DNA of 64,000 nucleotides from Cannabis sativa (Eukaryota > Streptophyta > Magnoliopsida > Rosales > Cannabaceae): positions 16,678,001 through 16,742,000 of the forward strand of contig NC_083603.1 of the NCBI RefSeq assembly GCF_029168945.1, read 5' to 3'. The notes beneath the pieces were generated by a model that saw nothing but the letters and a program-made list of their open reading frames with translations, had not been told where the DNA came from and made no database searches. Positions 36,633 to 50,471 of the stretch are shown piece by piece (position 1 is the stretch's first letter; the number at the start of each line of letters is the position of its first letter). A program made the translations under genes and the position numbers.

Positions 36633-39600
36633 GTAATATTCATTATATAGTTGATGGATATATAATGAAAGAGATGAATACATATTTATATATATGTTCT
36701 TGTATTCTTTGAGGACAATGAAAAGTAATCTAATATCGATATAGATTTTGACAAACATTTCCTGAAGTAAATGTTTTATATTTGTCAAAAAAAAAAATGA
36801 TTGTATTTATGTGAATACAACTAAAGAATCATTAAAAATGATTATTTTTGATGCAATTTTATAGTGGGTTTTGAATATCCAAAAAGAATGTTAAGAAAAT
36901 TGCATTGAAACATCAAAGTATAAGAATAACAATGAGCATGACTAATGTTATTTAAATACATGAGGCATGTATTTATTGTTCATCATTCACTGCAGAGAAT
37001 GATACGAATTGAAGTCAATTACTTTTAAAGATTCCTCGTATTAGTCATGTTATTATACATTGTTATTACTTGCAATGTTGGAAATTATTGAATCTGACAT
37101 ATATTAAAGATTAAATTTAGCATACATCTTGGAGACTATGCAAAAATTGCATTCATATATTCTTTGAAATATCGTAAAAGAAATTGTTGAATAATTTCTT
37201 ATATTTTTATGGATGAACAAGTAATAAATTTTTAAGAAATTTATAATAATGTTCTACTTGTTCAACGTCATTCCCCGAAGTGAATGTAATGATTTTAAAT
37301 AATCAATGACATTATTTACTACTCAAATATTTTCAGAAAAAAGTGGAAACAACCAAAAGATGAGATACCACACACAATCAAAGTGCATGAAATCTATATA
37401 CCATGTGTGGAATTGAATAATAGTGGTTGCGTACCTGTAGTACAGACACACTTATAATCAAGATAAAAGTATACTTGATTATTTAATAGAATGTGAATTG
37501 TACAAACTTATTGTACATTTAGAATATTTAAATATCATTACCTAAAGAGAATGAATAGGCATGAAATTCTATTTCAAAGAATATAGATTTAACATATATT
37601 GGTAATGCCAGAAGCAAATTAATATATACATATTTTATTATTTCTTGAAATCAATAGTTTCAAACTATTGTTGGTACATGATATGTAAATATATAGTTAC
37701 TATATAATTCAGTTTGCATATTCCCAAAAGTGGATATATAATTTACTAATATTTGTTAGTGATCCAATATAATTAAAGTGATAAAGAATCACAAAATGAT
37801 TAGTTGAAAAGCTTCCTGAAGAAGTCTTACATACAATTGCTACTTTGAGTAGTAAAATGTCTTTGTATGTACCTAGATGTGTAACTTTTATCTAGTTTTG
37901 AAAGTGATAATAAATAACTTATTATATGTACTTGTTGTACATTTAAATATATAATATATCAAGTCATGATAATTAGACTGATGAATAGTCTATTAATAAA
38001 TTAGACGACTTGTTAAAAAGATATCAGGAAAAATGAATGATATGTTATGGTTATATCTATTTGACCATTACAATAACATGATGAAGTTGTCATGTATCTT
38101 TTAAATTATACACATCATTGAATTGATGATAATGATTCCTGAAGAGTGTATATGTTTTGGAGAATAATATAATTATATTATTCGTGTATATAAAAATGAA
38201 ACTTGTAATGATTATGTTGTAATGAATTTACATTACATTTTGAAAGTTTCATTGAAATACAAATTATAGTGAACCTGAAGTTCATGAATTGAATTATTTT
38301 GACATGATCAATTATATGCAATAAATTGTCAAAAAATTTGACTAAATTTTGTTGAAGAACCAGAAGATTCTTCTCATTGTTAATTTATAAGGCTCAAAAG
38401 AAGAATGTGCATATATTTGCACATAGAAAATATTTAAATTATATTTCCTTAACAATCTTGAGCTATTGTTAGATTTTTATTGCATAGTTTCTTATCGATG
38501 TGATAAGATCATATAATCATGCATTTACAAAATGTGTAAATTTATGTATTTCTAACTATACACGTATGACTCATTCTTAGAAATAAATTTAGTTCATAAG
38601 GATTGAACTTGAAATTGAAGTTTATTGAACCTGAAGTTCAATGTCATATAGTATATATGAGTTTAAACAAATATTGATTCATTGTGATATACTGAAATCC
38701 CTACAGGTATATTAATATTATTAGATATCACAATTTTTAAAAATTCTCTCGATCAGGGGGAGAGAAGCAGTTAGGATCGATGATAATTTTTGAAAAATGA
38801 TCCTTGCACATAGTATATAAGAACAATATAGTTCAAAATGATATATACCAACTACAAATCAATATTATTCAAAGTTGAGATAGAATGAGTTGAAAACGCC
38901 TGAAGCGTAAATAAACATTGTAGAAATTATTAATAAATGTTCATTTGATTTGCCCTGAAGTTGTTAAATCTAGAGGTACTCATGGAGATACCTTAATGTT
39001 ATAAAGTATTAAAATGATAACCGTGATGAAAACGGTACTCGAAAAGACTCCCAAGAGAAGTTAGACATAACACATTTGATCATAATTGAATCCCTGAAGT
39101 GATTCTATATAGGTACCTATAAATGATAAACATATTTGAAAAATATGTAATTTAAAGAGATCTCTATAAGTTATGTCAATATGGGAGGAAATTATCATTT
39201 ATTGAAATTTTTGTCGACAATAAATATTGAATGTTTGCATATGCAATAAACTAACATGAGATAGCAAGGATCATGGTATTAGATTTGTCGAGAATCATCG
39301 ACATACATTTTGATTTTTGGCCAAAATATTATGACGAAATCAAGGTAAATTTACTCACATAAAGTGAAGTAAGACCTGTAGGGTGTGTAAATAAATATTT
39401 CTAATGAGAAATTTGCATATATGTGTTTGTACATAATGAATTGTTGTACAAAGTTTGCATAGACATGAGATTGATTGAAGTAAGGCTTAAATATTGAGAA
39501 AATACAATCATGATTTGATTATAGCCTAGAATATATTTTATGAGGATTTATAAGCGTCACATAAATGTTGCAACAAAAGGTTATTTATTTGGAGCTCCTA

Positions 39601-40560
39601 ATATAGTGAGAATTTGAAATAAGCCTTATCTAAAAATTCTAGAAGAATTTAATACATGTCTTAAGTGATATAAATTCAAAGTCGCGCGCACTATATGACA
39701 AAGATCTTTGTATGAAATAAAGACATGTAAGTAAATTATTATTTGAAAAATACCTATGGTTGTCTATGCAATATAAATACGTAAATTATACGTTGTGATA
39801 GACTCTTGAAGAGTTTTTGATTAATTGAAGAACAAACTTTTATTTCTTTTGTATTTTGAGAAATATTAATGTATAAAGTTTGTTCATTAGTATTGACTTC
39901 ATATGTATCAAGAATTATAGATATATGATCATTTGATATGGAAATTAAGATCATAAAACAAGATGGAATAAATATATGGTCTTGGAGTACCATCATTGTC
40001 ACAAATGAAAATTTATAGTACCATTAATGTGTTATGTTCATATCTACTTGAAATTTTAAATTTTCGTATGAACAAAGTTGTGTACACACATGAATGATAC
40101 AATTAGTTGGATAAAGACTAATGTCCACGGACCCCTCATCTATAATTTAGAAGTCCATACATACTCTGGAAGAGTTATAGAAAATGTATGATCAAAGATT
40201 GTATATGATGATATTTTGAAAGTGATAACAATAATCTCATGAGATCTATTATCACCAAAAGAATTATGGATCATATGTGCATGAGGGGGAGACATATTTA
40301 TGTTGCACTCTTTTTCCCTTAGTTTAGGTTTTGTCCCACTGGGTTTTCCTGGAAAGGTTTTTAACGAGGCAACTTGCAAATAATTATGAATATGAAATAT
40401 ATATTGTACTCTTTTCCCTAGCTCAGATTTTGTCCCACTGGGTTTTTCTTGCAAGGTTTTTAACGAGGCAACTATAAATCATGTTAACATACTTGCATTT
40501 TATGAAGCAAGTAGAGAATGTGTGTGAGTGAGATCATTGACATAGCATATTCGGGAAACA
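36633..40560 (+). other. Noncoding interior of the 24250-41184 element
   Basis: AT-rich, no long frame. A short motif CCTGAAG, often followed by T and preceding an AT-rich stretch, recurs roughly every 50-500 bp (for example near 36762, 37812, 38133, 38276, 38630, 38955, 39097). No domain recognised. Confidence 0.5.
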
Positions 40561-40916
40561 TATGGATTGCACTCAATAAAGAAGTATCAACCCAAGCAAT
40601 TCTCTATGGATAATACTGCTTGCATCGTTCAACTAAAAGGAGGTACATTGAAGGAGATAGAGTTAGAACACATTTCACGAAATTCTTCTTTATACGCTTC
40701 AAGAAAATGCATATTGGTGTTCAACATATTCAATCAAGTGTCAATCTTACAAACTTATTCACAAAGTTATTACCAACATCAACATTTGAGAAGATGGCAG
40801 ACAAGATCGAAATTCGTCGATTAGAAGATCTCCACAAATGCCTAAATGAGGGGGAGTTAGTTTACACTATACTCTTTTTCCTTTGATCAAGTTTTCAGCA
40901 AGATTTTTAATAAGAC
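40302..40916 (+). repeat. Three degenerate copies of a 3'-end copia module
   Basis: TTTTGTCCCACTGGGTTTT..AAGGTTTTTAACGAGGCAA occurs at 40302-40372 and 40403-40471, and a weaker version at 40865-40916 beside the purine tract. This module is typical of the region upstream of the 3' LTR in some plant copia elements. Confidence 0.7.
40575..40850 (+). pseudogene. Copia RNase H C-terminal relic
   Basis: Two overlapping frames together show DNTACIVQLKGG and then YIEGDRV, FFFIRF, HIGVQHIQSS, NLTNLFTKLLPTSTFEKM and RRLEDLHKC, the recognisable end of Ty1/copia RNase H. A frameshift near 40645 separates the parts. No other pol domain survives in the element. Confidence 0.8.
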
Positions 40917-40942
40917 AGTTATTATGGACATCCAAGGGGGAG

Positions 40943-41184
40943 TGTTATAAATATTAATAATTATGTGGATGTCCAAATCTTTTATTTATTACCATTAATT
41001 GTAATTAACATTCCTCTTTTCTTAGTTTCCCTTTTTCTTAGTTTCTTAATATCTCACTCTTGTATTTGTATAAATAGGGGTTCACCCCATTGGAATAAAT
41101 AACTCAAAAATTCTCATTCACTTTCTCTTTCTCTCTTCATCTTCTACTTCTTTCTTCTCATCTACTTTATATTATTTTATAATA
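40943..41184 (+). repeat. 3' LTR of the 24250-41184 element
   Basis: Matches 24250-24485 apart from a TTTCCCTTTTTCTTAG insertion and a missing 10-bp unit near the end; terminal CA is TA here. Confidence 0.9.
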
Positions 41185-41644
41185 TTAACTACTATAAATA
41201 CATACGATACACACACATATATATTTTTCTTGGGTGTGATTATTATTACTATTGTTAAACTTCTTCATAGACATTGTCTTTGTGGTTGAGATGATAATGT
41301 TGATGATGATTTCTTCTCCATAGACATGGCATTTTAATTTTTTCCTGTCATTGTTTTTGAAAATAAAAATAGAGAAAAAAAAAGTTTAAAAAATTGAAAG
41401 AGAGAGAGAGAGGAGTGTGAGGAGATCAAGTAGAGAATAAATTATATTTATAGAGAAACTATTGCATGAGTGTGAGATGTTATATAGAAGAAAAAAAACT
41501 TGAAAGGTAGGTAGAAAAATGAAAAGACTTTGAGGAATTCTAATAATCAAAGTGGAGTGGAAAAGTCTGTTGTTGGTATTCTTCTTCCGAAATTAATGTT
41601 CAAAACTCATGATTTACATATTGATTATAACTATATTATTATAT

Positions 41645-41828
41645 GAGCATTGCTATTAGGCACCAGTGGTGCTTAGCACCTTCTCGACATGTCGCGTTGC
41701 GATTGGTTAGCGATACTCTCTAAAAGCTATTACATTAAATTATATGGGACCCGATACTTAGTTGGACCAATAGCGATATTGACACGTAGGAAGGTGCTAG
41801 GCACCACTGGTGCCCTTTAGCATTTCTC
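41645..41828. mobile_element. MITE with 9-bp target duplication (Mutator-like)
   Basis: 184 bp with terminal inverted repeats GAG(C/A)A(T/A)TGCTA..AGG(C)CACCAGTGGTGC and flanking TTATTATAT on both sides (41636-41644, 41829-41837). A 9-bp duplication points to the Mutator superfamily. Each end includes the palindrome GCACCAGTGGTGC. Confidence 0.8.
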
Positions 41829-42200
41829 TTATTATATTGATATGATTTTTAAAAAAACATAGGTGTCTGTTTTTAATTAAAATTTAAAATAGGTTAAAAG
41901 TAACAAAAAAAACTGTGCAGATTTATTATTAATACTTACAAAACTAAATTAAATAGCAATAAATTAGAGTAAAAACAAAATTAATATACGTTTTCTTTAA
42001 ATTTTTATAATAATAAATTTGTTAAGGAAAACAGTAAATGTAATTATTAATTAATAAAGAGGTCATTTCAAAAAAAAAAAATATATATTTGCAACTGCAA
42101 ATATGAAACTGAAAAGTTTCCCATACATTTTTTAAGATTTTTTAGTGGATACGTTACATTATCATATTACAATATAATTATTAAAGTATCCATATTAAAT

Positions 42201-42385
42201 GAGAAATACTAAAAGGTATCAGTGGTGTTTAGTACTTTCCTACTTGTCAATATAGCTTTTGGTCTAATTAAATATCGGATTCTATATAATTTAATATAAT
42301 AACGTTTAAGAAATATCGCTAGCTAATCGCAACGTGATATGTCGCGAAGGTGCTAGGCACTACTAGTGTCTAATAGCAATGCTCT
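42201..42385. mobile_element. Second, diverged copy of the same MITE, opposite orientation
   Basis: Begins GAGAAATACTAAAAGG and ends CTAATAGCAATGCTC, so it is the reverse orientation of the copy at 41645. Flanks (ATATTAAAT and ATAGTAAAT) agree at eight of nine bases if the right end is placed at 42385. More diverged than the first, so probably older. Confidence 0.7.
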
Positions 42386-44624
42386 ATAGTAAATATATTA
42401 TGTTTGTTAGTGAGCAGTTAATATTTGATTTAATAATGAGGTATTACTTCATATGATTTAATGTAATTACTTTAGTTGTTACTATTTGATGTAAGGGTGT
42501 ATTACTATAATCTGATTTAATGTTATTTTTTCAGTAGTTACTATTTGATGTAAAAACTGGGTATTAATACTCATTTTTATTATCTTAAATATGACTCTTG
42601 AAGAATTATCAAAAAATAAATATGACTCTGGAAGGTTTATAACTATCTAAAAGTATTCACTTACAAATGTACATTTTTTCTTAACTCATATAAAGTTTGA
42701 TGTATTATTATACTTTTTCTTATCTTTAGGGATCCTACTTCCTACAAATTCATTACTAATTATTTTACTAAGAATTTCTTTTCTTAATATCATATTAAGT
42801 AATTAATACTGATTATTTTTTTTTGCTACCATTCAAACATTCTAAACTCAAGCATGTATTGCTATATTATTTTTGTTTTGTTACCAACCAAATATTCTAG
42901 ATTAATAGCTGACCAAAAAAAAAAACATACCCTTCTCTTCAAAACTAAAAAATTGTTCAAATGCAATATCATATTGAAACATTATGTAACGCCCTAATGC
43001 TAAGGCACACTACAGTGCTTTTTCAATTATAGTGCAATCTTTGCTAATCAAAGAATTTTCTCGAAAATCGTGTCAAATTATAACTTTTGCATTAAATATT
43101 AAACTTTGTAATATAGTAAAATATTTACAAGTGCCGGGATCCCTTTTTTTTTTTCAAACTTTGTAAAATTTACATTTCAAAATACACAAATTTACAAGTC
43201 GCACAGCGACTTTCAAAATACAACTCCCAGATGTCCCGAGACCGAACACTGTAGGTCGCGCTGCTTGACATGTACAATCCCATCTGAGCTCGGGTTCACT
43301 CCTGTTCAGTCTTAGCCTTTCCTTTACCTATACATGGAAGCAGAACTGTGAGTCAACAGACTCAGTAAGAAATGCATATAACATATCATATAATTTCCGA
43401 CCTGTAAATAGGCGCCCATACACCTATTTACAGAGCTTAACAGATAAGTATGAACGTTCTAACTAGGATACGACCATGTACCATGTACCACATGCACTCA
43501 GTATGCCTTCGTTACTAGTGTAGGTAGGGTATGACCGCACCTTGAGTACTATCTAGTGTTGTACCACAGACACCTTATACCTTCCCATACAAGTGCTGGT
43601 AACACCATAACGTACTTCCAAACATCATACACCTTACCAATGCACTTTGAACCGCAACCATACAAGTGTTGGTAGTGTATGAATCACAACAAATAAGCAT
43701 GTATACATATTAACACATACATACATTCAGATAATCACATCATACATTATACACAGTTCTTACCTATTTTCCGAATTCAAGTGTGCTGGCCGACCTGAAC
43801 GGAAATCTCGTGCTAGATGGATGCCCTAATCACAATAATTGTAACATAGATGAGTGACTCGCTAAATCACTTTCCGGGACTTAAACTTGAAACTAAAAGT
43901 TTCCCTATCGATAAACCACATGGCAGTACCCTAAATATCTCAAAATTGGGAAAAACTAGGGTTCCGAAAATTCCCCCAACCGGCAGACCGGTTCCCAACC
44001 GGAAGTCCGGTTCTGGGTCACCAACTGGTTGACCGGTTGCCACAGGTCCCCCAGAACCGGAATTCCGGTTATGTGCTGGGAACCCGAAAAATCTCCCCTA
44101 TGACCTCAAAATTCAACCAAACTTTACCAAACTCTCCATGTAACGCCCTAATGCTAAGGCACGTTACAGTGCTTTTTCGATTAAAGTGCAATCTTTGCTA
44201 ATCAAAGAATTTTCTCGAAAAACGTGTCAAATTAAAACTTTTTCATTAGATATTAAACTTTGTAATATAATAAAATATTTACAAGTGCCGGGATCCCGTT
44301 TTCAAACTTTGTAAAATTTACTTTTTAAAATATACATTCCAAAATACACAATTTACTGGTCGCACAGCGACTTTGAAAATACAACTCCCAGATGCCCCAA
44401 GACCGAACACTCCAAGTCGCGCTGCTTGACATGTACAATCCCATCTGAGCTCGGGTTCACTCCTGTTCAGTCTTAGCCTTTCCTTTACCTACACATGGAA
44501 GCAGAACTGTGAGTTGACAGACTCAGTAAGAAATGCATATAACATATCATATAATTTCCGACCTGTAAATAGGCGCCCATACACCTATTTACAGAGCTTA
44601 ACAGATGAGTATGAACGTTCAAAC

Positions 44625-46537
44625 TGTTGGGTTTTATGCCCTAAATAAAACTCTTTACAATCTGATTAGTTATCAATATAAGAAATTTGAAGTGATTGAT
44701 GTTTGCATGAAATTTACATGCTAATGGTTTAAATATGTTTATTACATTCACACACACAAAATTAGTTAAATCCAGATCATATGTTTATTCACAATTACAG
44801 TATCGTCAACACAGTGGAATGTGATTGTGATCATATGAATCAAAAGACTTGGTCCCTGTTTCATCAGTGTTATTGGATTTACACTAATGTGATAATCAGC
44901 GATGATGTGTACTTACACTTGGAGTAAGTGTTATGTTCTTTCCAGGACATTAGTAAAGTATACTAGTTTCGAATGTATGGAGTATACATTAGACTGGACC
45001 GATATTGCAACTAAGTTAAGATATTACAAACTTACCGTTATACATATCTTTCCAAGTCAATATCAGTAGTTGATCTTAAGATTAAAAGAATCTAAATCCT
45101 GATATGCTTAGGCTCAACTCAGGAGTCCTATTCATGTTCTTTGATTTATTAGTTAAGCCTACTTTTGGGTCAGGGTGATACGTATATTTTGGGAACATGA
45201 TAGTATGATTGAGTGGGAGTGCTGAACATAAATATGGAATCTATAGCTTCTACTGGTGTATAGAAGTCAAGTGATGATTCCCTTCGAGCTTAGCAAATAG
45301 AAGTAAATGGATGAGCTCTTGTTTAACTGACTAATTATTAGATCACTAAACACCATTTACAGGTAGCTAAGTGTTTTAAGGGGCAAAATACATTGAGGGG
45401 TGAGAACGGTAAAGAAATCCCATCTCGATGTAGATCATCTATATAGAGGATCTTTAAATCACAATAAGATTATAACAATGGTTAAATGAGATAGTATATT
45501 GATATCGTGGAACATACAATATGCTCTATATAAGTCTGAGAGTGCAATTCTAAGTTCTAAGAGTGGATTCAACGAAGAATTAATAAGTAGGAATTTACTT
45601 GGTAAATTTGGTTCACTTATTGGAAGCTCAGCATATAGATCCATGGTCCCCATTCTAGTTGAGAACATTCTACTTGTAAGACTCATTAATTGATTCGTGA
45701 TTGATCAATTATAATTCTAAAGTTAGACTATGTCTAATTATATGAATTTTCACTAAGCAGGGGTGAAATTATAAAGAAAAAAGTTTCTAGGTTTATTTAT
45801 TTATTAATGGACTTTATATGTCTAATTAATAATTAAATTAAATGACAATATTATTTAATAATCTATTTTAGTTATTAAATAATTAGTTTTGGCATTTAAA
45901 AGGTTAGAATTGGAAAATTGGCGTTTTTGAGAAAATAGAGATAAAATTTGATAAAACTGCAAAATCAAGTGAGGCCCATTATAACACCATGGCCGACCAC
46001 TTATTGTGGGATTTTAAATTAATATTTTCATTATTTTAATGCCAAATAATTCCTAACCTAAAACTAGTAGTTGCCTATAAATAGAAAGTGATGGCTCAGT
46101 CACATAACATGCTTTCATAAGTTTTCACAAGCCTTTCTGACAGAAATTTCTCTCTTCAGAAAAACTGAGCCTTCCCCACTTTCTATACCTGGCCGAAACC
46201 CTCTCTCCTCTTTTCTCCTTCATCAATTTCGACCCTAGTGAAAGAGTAAGTGGCCACACACAGCAAGCAGTAACTCAATCATAGATTGGAAGACTGTGAA
46301 GGATCAAACTTGAAGAAGAAGGACATTCTAGCTCAGATCTTGATTATACTCTGCTACAGAAAGGATACAAGGGTTAGAGATCTGAGTGGAAGGAGACATT
46401 AATTCTGCTGCATCAATGTAAGGTTTTCTTAACTTTATATGTGTTTAATTTATCGTTTTAGAAAGTTCATATTTAGGGTGTTTAAACAACATACTTGTGA
46501 GTAGATCTAAGATCCTGTTAAAATAAATATTCTAACA
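44625..46537 (+). repeat. 5' LTR of the gag-only copia element
   Basis: Same length as the 3' LTR, with roughly thirty differences by eye. Includes CCTATAAATAGAAAG near 46073, a good TATA box candidate for genomic RNA. Confidence 0.95.
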
Positions 46538-46553
46538 ACTGGCCTCAGAGCCA
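46538..46553 (+). other. Primer-binding site (Met-tRNA-like)
   Basis: ACTGGCCTCAGAGCC directly after the LTR; resembles TGGTATCAGAGCC with two changes. Confidence 0.65.
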
Positions 46554-49500
46554 TGGTAATTGATTTACTTACGTGAAATTTGGACTTTAAAACGATTGTT
46601 TGTTTGTTTTTGGATGGTATCATGTTGTATTGAGTGTAATTTGATGATTGATTGATGTTTGTAAATTTTCATGAAACATAATAGCGATTCTGTTTGTGGA
46701 ATTATTTTTATTGGATAGTATGGAAAAAATTAAGCAAGTTACTTTTTTACAGAACTCAATTTTGATTTAATTTGAATTAGTTATGATTTTTTGAAGATTT
46801 GAAAAAATCGGAGCTGTGCTGAAATTTTCCTGCGATCGCGAAAACTGTCCGTACACCTCACATTTTTTTTCGTTTTTCTTCGTTTTTTCATGCTTTTTCA
46901 TGGAATTAACTTCTGATTTTTTGTATAGTTTTGTATTTATAGATTTACTATTCCTAATTCAATTCTAATTATCATTATGAATTAATTTAATATTTTTTAA
47001 ATTTAATTTAAGATATTAGTGTAATTTGAATTTTAAAATAGTAAATATCTATCTTATTGCTTAATTATCTATCTTATTTTTAAATTTGATTATATCTTAT
47101 CTTATTTTTAAATTTAAGGTCAGATTTTAAATATTTTTTTTTTAAATTAAATCTTTTTTAAATAATTTGACCTTATTTAAATTTAAAATAAGATAACTAT
47201 AATCATGTAATTTTAAATAGATGTAAGATATTTTGCTAACTTTTAAACTTTGTTATTTTATTTAAATTAAATTTAAAATCTGAAAAAGATATTTAATTTA
47301 TCTTTTTTAATTTTTATTTAATTTTTGTTTATAAAATAACATTTAATTTTTCAAAATTGTAGGTTTAATTTTAAATATTTTTTTTTAAAATAATTTCGAA
47401 ATTTAAATTATTATTTTTTTAATTTGGAAAATAAATATTTATTTTTTTTATTTTCGAAAATTAAATTATTTATTTTTTTAATTAATTTTTTTTTATTTAA
47501 TTATTAATTTCGAAATTTATTTATTTAAAATTAAATAAATCCTACTTCCAACTATCCAGCTAACCTTGTTGCAGGAGTATGTGGTTTTAGCTTGTGTGTA
47601 AGTTTTCAAAACCTATTATTACTTGATTGCAAATAGCCATGGTTACTTTTTGCCAGATCTAATGATCTGATGGCTCCCTTGGTCAAGTTAATAATTTGTA
47701 ACAGGTAAATTTTACAATCTTCTTTCATCTGTGTATGACCTAGCAACATGATAGGATCCATCCAAAGTGTGCTTGTGTGAGCCTATATGTTTATTTTGTT
47801 TTAATATAGATGCATATAGGTTGTTGCTAAATAAAATGTCACACCATGATAGATTTTATTTAGGTCAATTTAGTTATTGGACCTATTCAATTAATAACAG
47901 TTATTCATTTTAAGGTTAAATTCCTCTCTTTTGGGCCTTGTGTGAGAGTTGGGAGCCATAGAAGTGGGTACGACATACTGAACCCAGCACCCCCTCACAT
48001 GAACTACCCCAATTGTGAATGCCCATTTGCCTGATTTAAATAACTGTACTAGGTTAATTATATTAGTTTGACCTAATAAAATTGAATTAGCAACATAATT
48101 AACTTTTAAAATATATGAAAATTTATTTTCATTTTAATATTTTAAAGTTAATTTTAAGAAAAACACTTTTAGTTTAGATATTATTTCTAGACAAACTATT
48201 TGTATTTTTCTTGTATTTAATTAAATATAGAATTTTAACTAACTAAGATTCTTTCTGGAGCTTATTTAGTTAAATATGCCTATTTAAGTTATAAATTAGT
48301 TGTATCAACTGATTTTTCTTATCTAACTTAAATTTGAATATTTTATTTAAATTTTAAATCAAGTTGAGGAATCCTAGGCATTAGTTATTAAAGATTCTTA
48401 AGATATTTTTTAAGTTAATATCTTTTCGAATATTAACTTAAAATGGAATATTTTAGATATTTTTTAGGTTAATATCTTTTCGAATATTAACTTAAAAAGA
48501 TATCTTCAAATTAAGTGGTTACAACTTAATTTTTGATATTTAATTAAATCTAAATTTGAAATTATTTAAGTTTTAGATTTTTTCTATATAACTTAAATTA
48601 GATATTTTTCAAATTTTTTGAAAAGATACTTAGTCAAATAAGATATTTTCTAATATTTAAATAGGAAAATATTATACTTTGTGAAATTAATTATTTAAAT
48701 AATTAATTTTGGTACAATTTTATTAAGTATATTTTTCCTAGTATTAAACTAGAAATAAATAATTAAGCCTTCTCTACACTTAATTATTATTTCTTGAATT
48801 TAATACATTTAATTAACTTGAAAAATCTAAATATCTAAGTTGATTTTCATCATGATAATTAAATATTTATTGATTTTTCATGACACTTAATTAAATAGAA
48901 AATTATTTTTAGGTTGAAATTTAATTTTTCAACTTAAATTTAAATAATTTTCAATATATATATTTTTCTTTATTTTCTTAATCAATTTCGAAAAATGCAT
49001 TTTATTTATGAAATATTTTTCGATTTTTTTTTTTATTTTGAAAAATTGATTGAGTTGTAAATTAATTATTTATTTTAATTAATTCTTGGACCAACTACAA
49101 TCAATGATTTTTTCATTTAATTGATTAATTTAAAATAAATGAATTTAAAAAATATATATATAATATTAGAAATTGAATTAATTAGTCAAAAGAAAATCTA
49201 GATAGGTGATATTTTTGCTTGAAGTATTCCTTTTCTATTTTTTCAGGACCGACCCTTTGAAAAGGTTAGTATCCACCGTACTAACAAGGCATTCAAAGAC
49301 AGGAAAGAGCCATGCAGGGGATTCTGTTGATGTTGCCTCTTCTTAGACCTTCCTCCGATTCTGGGCATGGAGATCAAATTTCTGATTTACCTGTTCCGAT
49401 GTCATTTTACTTAAAAGTGCTTGACTTGATTGAGAGACCCGTCACGTATTATGGACCTTTCTCATTCGGTCCAATTTTAACCGCCTTTACGTGTATTCTA

Positions 49501-50471
49501 TAGTTACGATTTTACCATATATGTCTTTGTCATTCCGTCGAAAATCTATTTTACGGTATAGACGCTTATGACCTCCCCCTCTATGCCCTGCGGTAATGAT
49601 TCCTCTGGCATTACGACCTTTACCACAATTATTTTCGAAAATTGTATATTTTTTAATATATACTTAATTTTCGAATTCAATAAATATATTCTCAAAGGAA
49701 ATTTTTAAGTTGCTAATTATTTAATTTAATTCAACTTAAATTAATTTCCTTAATATTTATATTTAAGATTATTACTAAGATGGAAATAATTTATTTATTT
49801 CAATCACCATCTAAGTATAATTTTATAAATATTATATTAAATTCTTATTTTTGAATTTTAATTCTTAATTTTGAATTTAATGAGAATTTATTTATTATAA
49901 TAATAAAGAAAATACATTTTAAAGAATGAGCTTTATTATTATTAAGATATTTGATCTCCATTGTGGGTTTTACACCGCGTTTGTTTTAGTGAGTAATCCT
50001 CCCTAATGGAGGAACGTTCATTAGCAATTTCGCACCGTTTAATCTCGCATGATAAGTGGTTTGTAAGTGTTTTATATGGTATAGATCACCCTAATGGTGG
50101 CGACCATATTTGACTTGCAAATTACGAAGCAATGGTAGAAGCTCATGAGATAGAATAGCCTTGACTCTCGCCTAAACGGGACAACGCCGGATTCCAATCT
50201 TGATCGAATAAAAGGTTGCTAGAATGTTTAACATTTTAGATGAGCTGACAGCTCTATTCAATGGATGGTAGCTTTAACTCTCGCCTAAACGGGACACTGA
50301 TATCAGTTTGTTGAAAAACCTTAGAAATTATTTAGGATTGAATTTTTAAGTATTTTCTTATATCATTCCTACTTGCTATGTGCTTATAATTTCTGAATTG
50401 ATTTTGTGTTAAACCATTATTAATTTCTATTTGTTGTTTTCTATTATTTTGTAGTATCCTGTATTATCAAA
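46554..50471 (+). other. Long noncoding leader of the gag-only copia element
   Basis: AT-rich, no frame of note. Contains a duplicated hairpin unit AAGTTAATATCTTTTCGAAT (about 48412 and 48468) and a duplicated ACTCTCGCCTAAACGGGACA (about 50163 and 50276) shortly before gag. Confidence 0.6.

Larger units (their letters stand above)
24250..41184 (+). mobile_element. Ty1/copia-type LTR retrotransposon with noncoding interior
   Basis: LTRs 24250-24485 and 40943-41184 are flanked by TTAAC on both sides (24245-24249, 41185-41189). After the first LTR comes ACGTTATTAGCACGAG, a primer-site motif seen in plant copia elements; before the second lies the purine tract AAGGGGGAG. Only an RNase H relic near the 3' end identifies it as copia. 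The rest of its own interior (24486-24988, 36550-40560) is noncoding. It was split by an 11.6-kb insertion (24989-36544). The LTRs differ by an 18-bp and a 10-bp indel and a few substitutions. Confidence 0.85.
41190..42984. other. AT-rich spacer with two MITEs
   Basis: No gene. Contains a GA-rich run near 41400-41415 and the two inverted MITE copies listed separately. Confidence 0.6.

Noticed and set aside
44139..44624. Tandem duplication of the family A LTR start
   Set aside because: CTCCA duplications at 44134 and 60814 show an independent solo LTR insertion instead.
45459..45693. Frames of 64 and 75 codons recurring at 58057-58291
   Set aside because: LTR pair of the gag-only copia element; chance frames.
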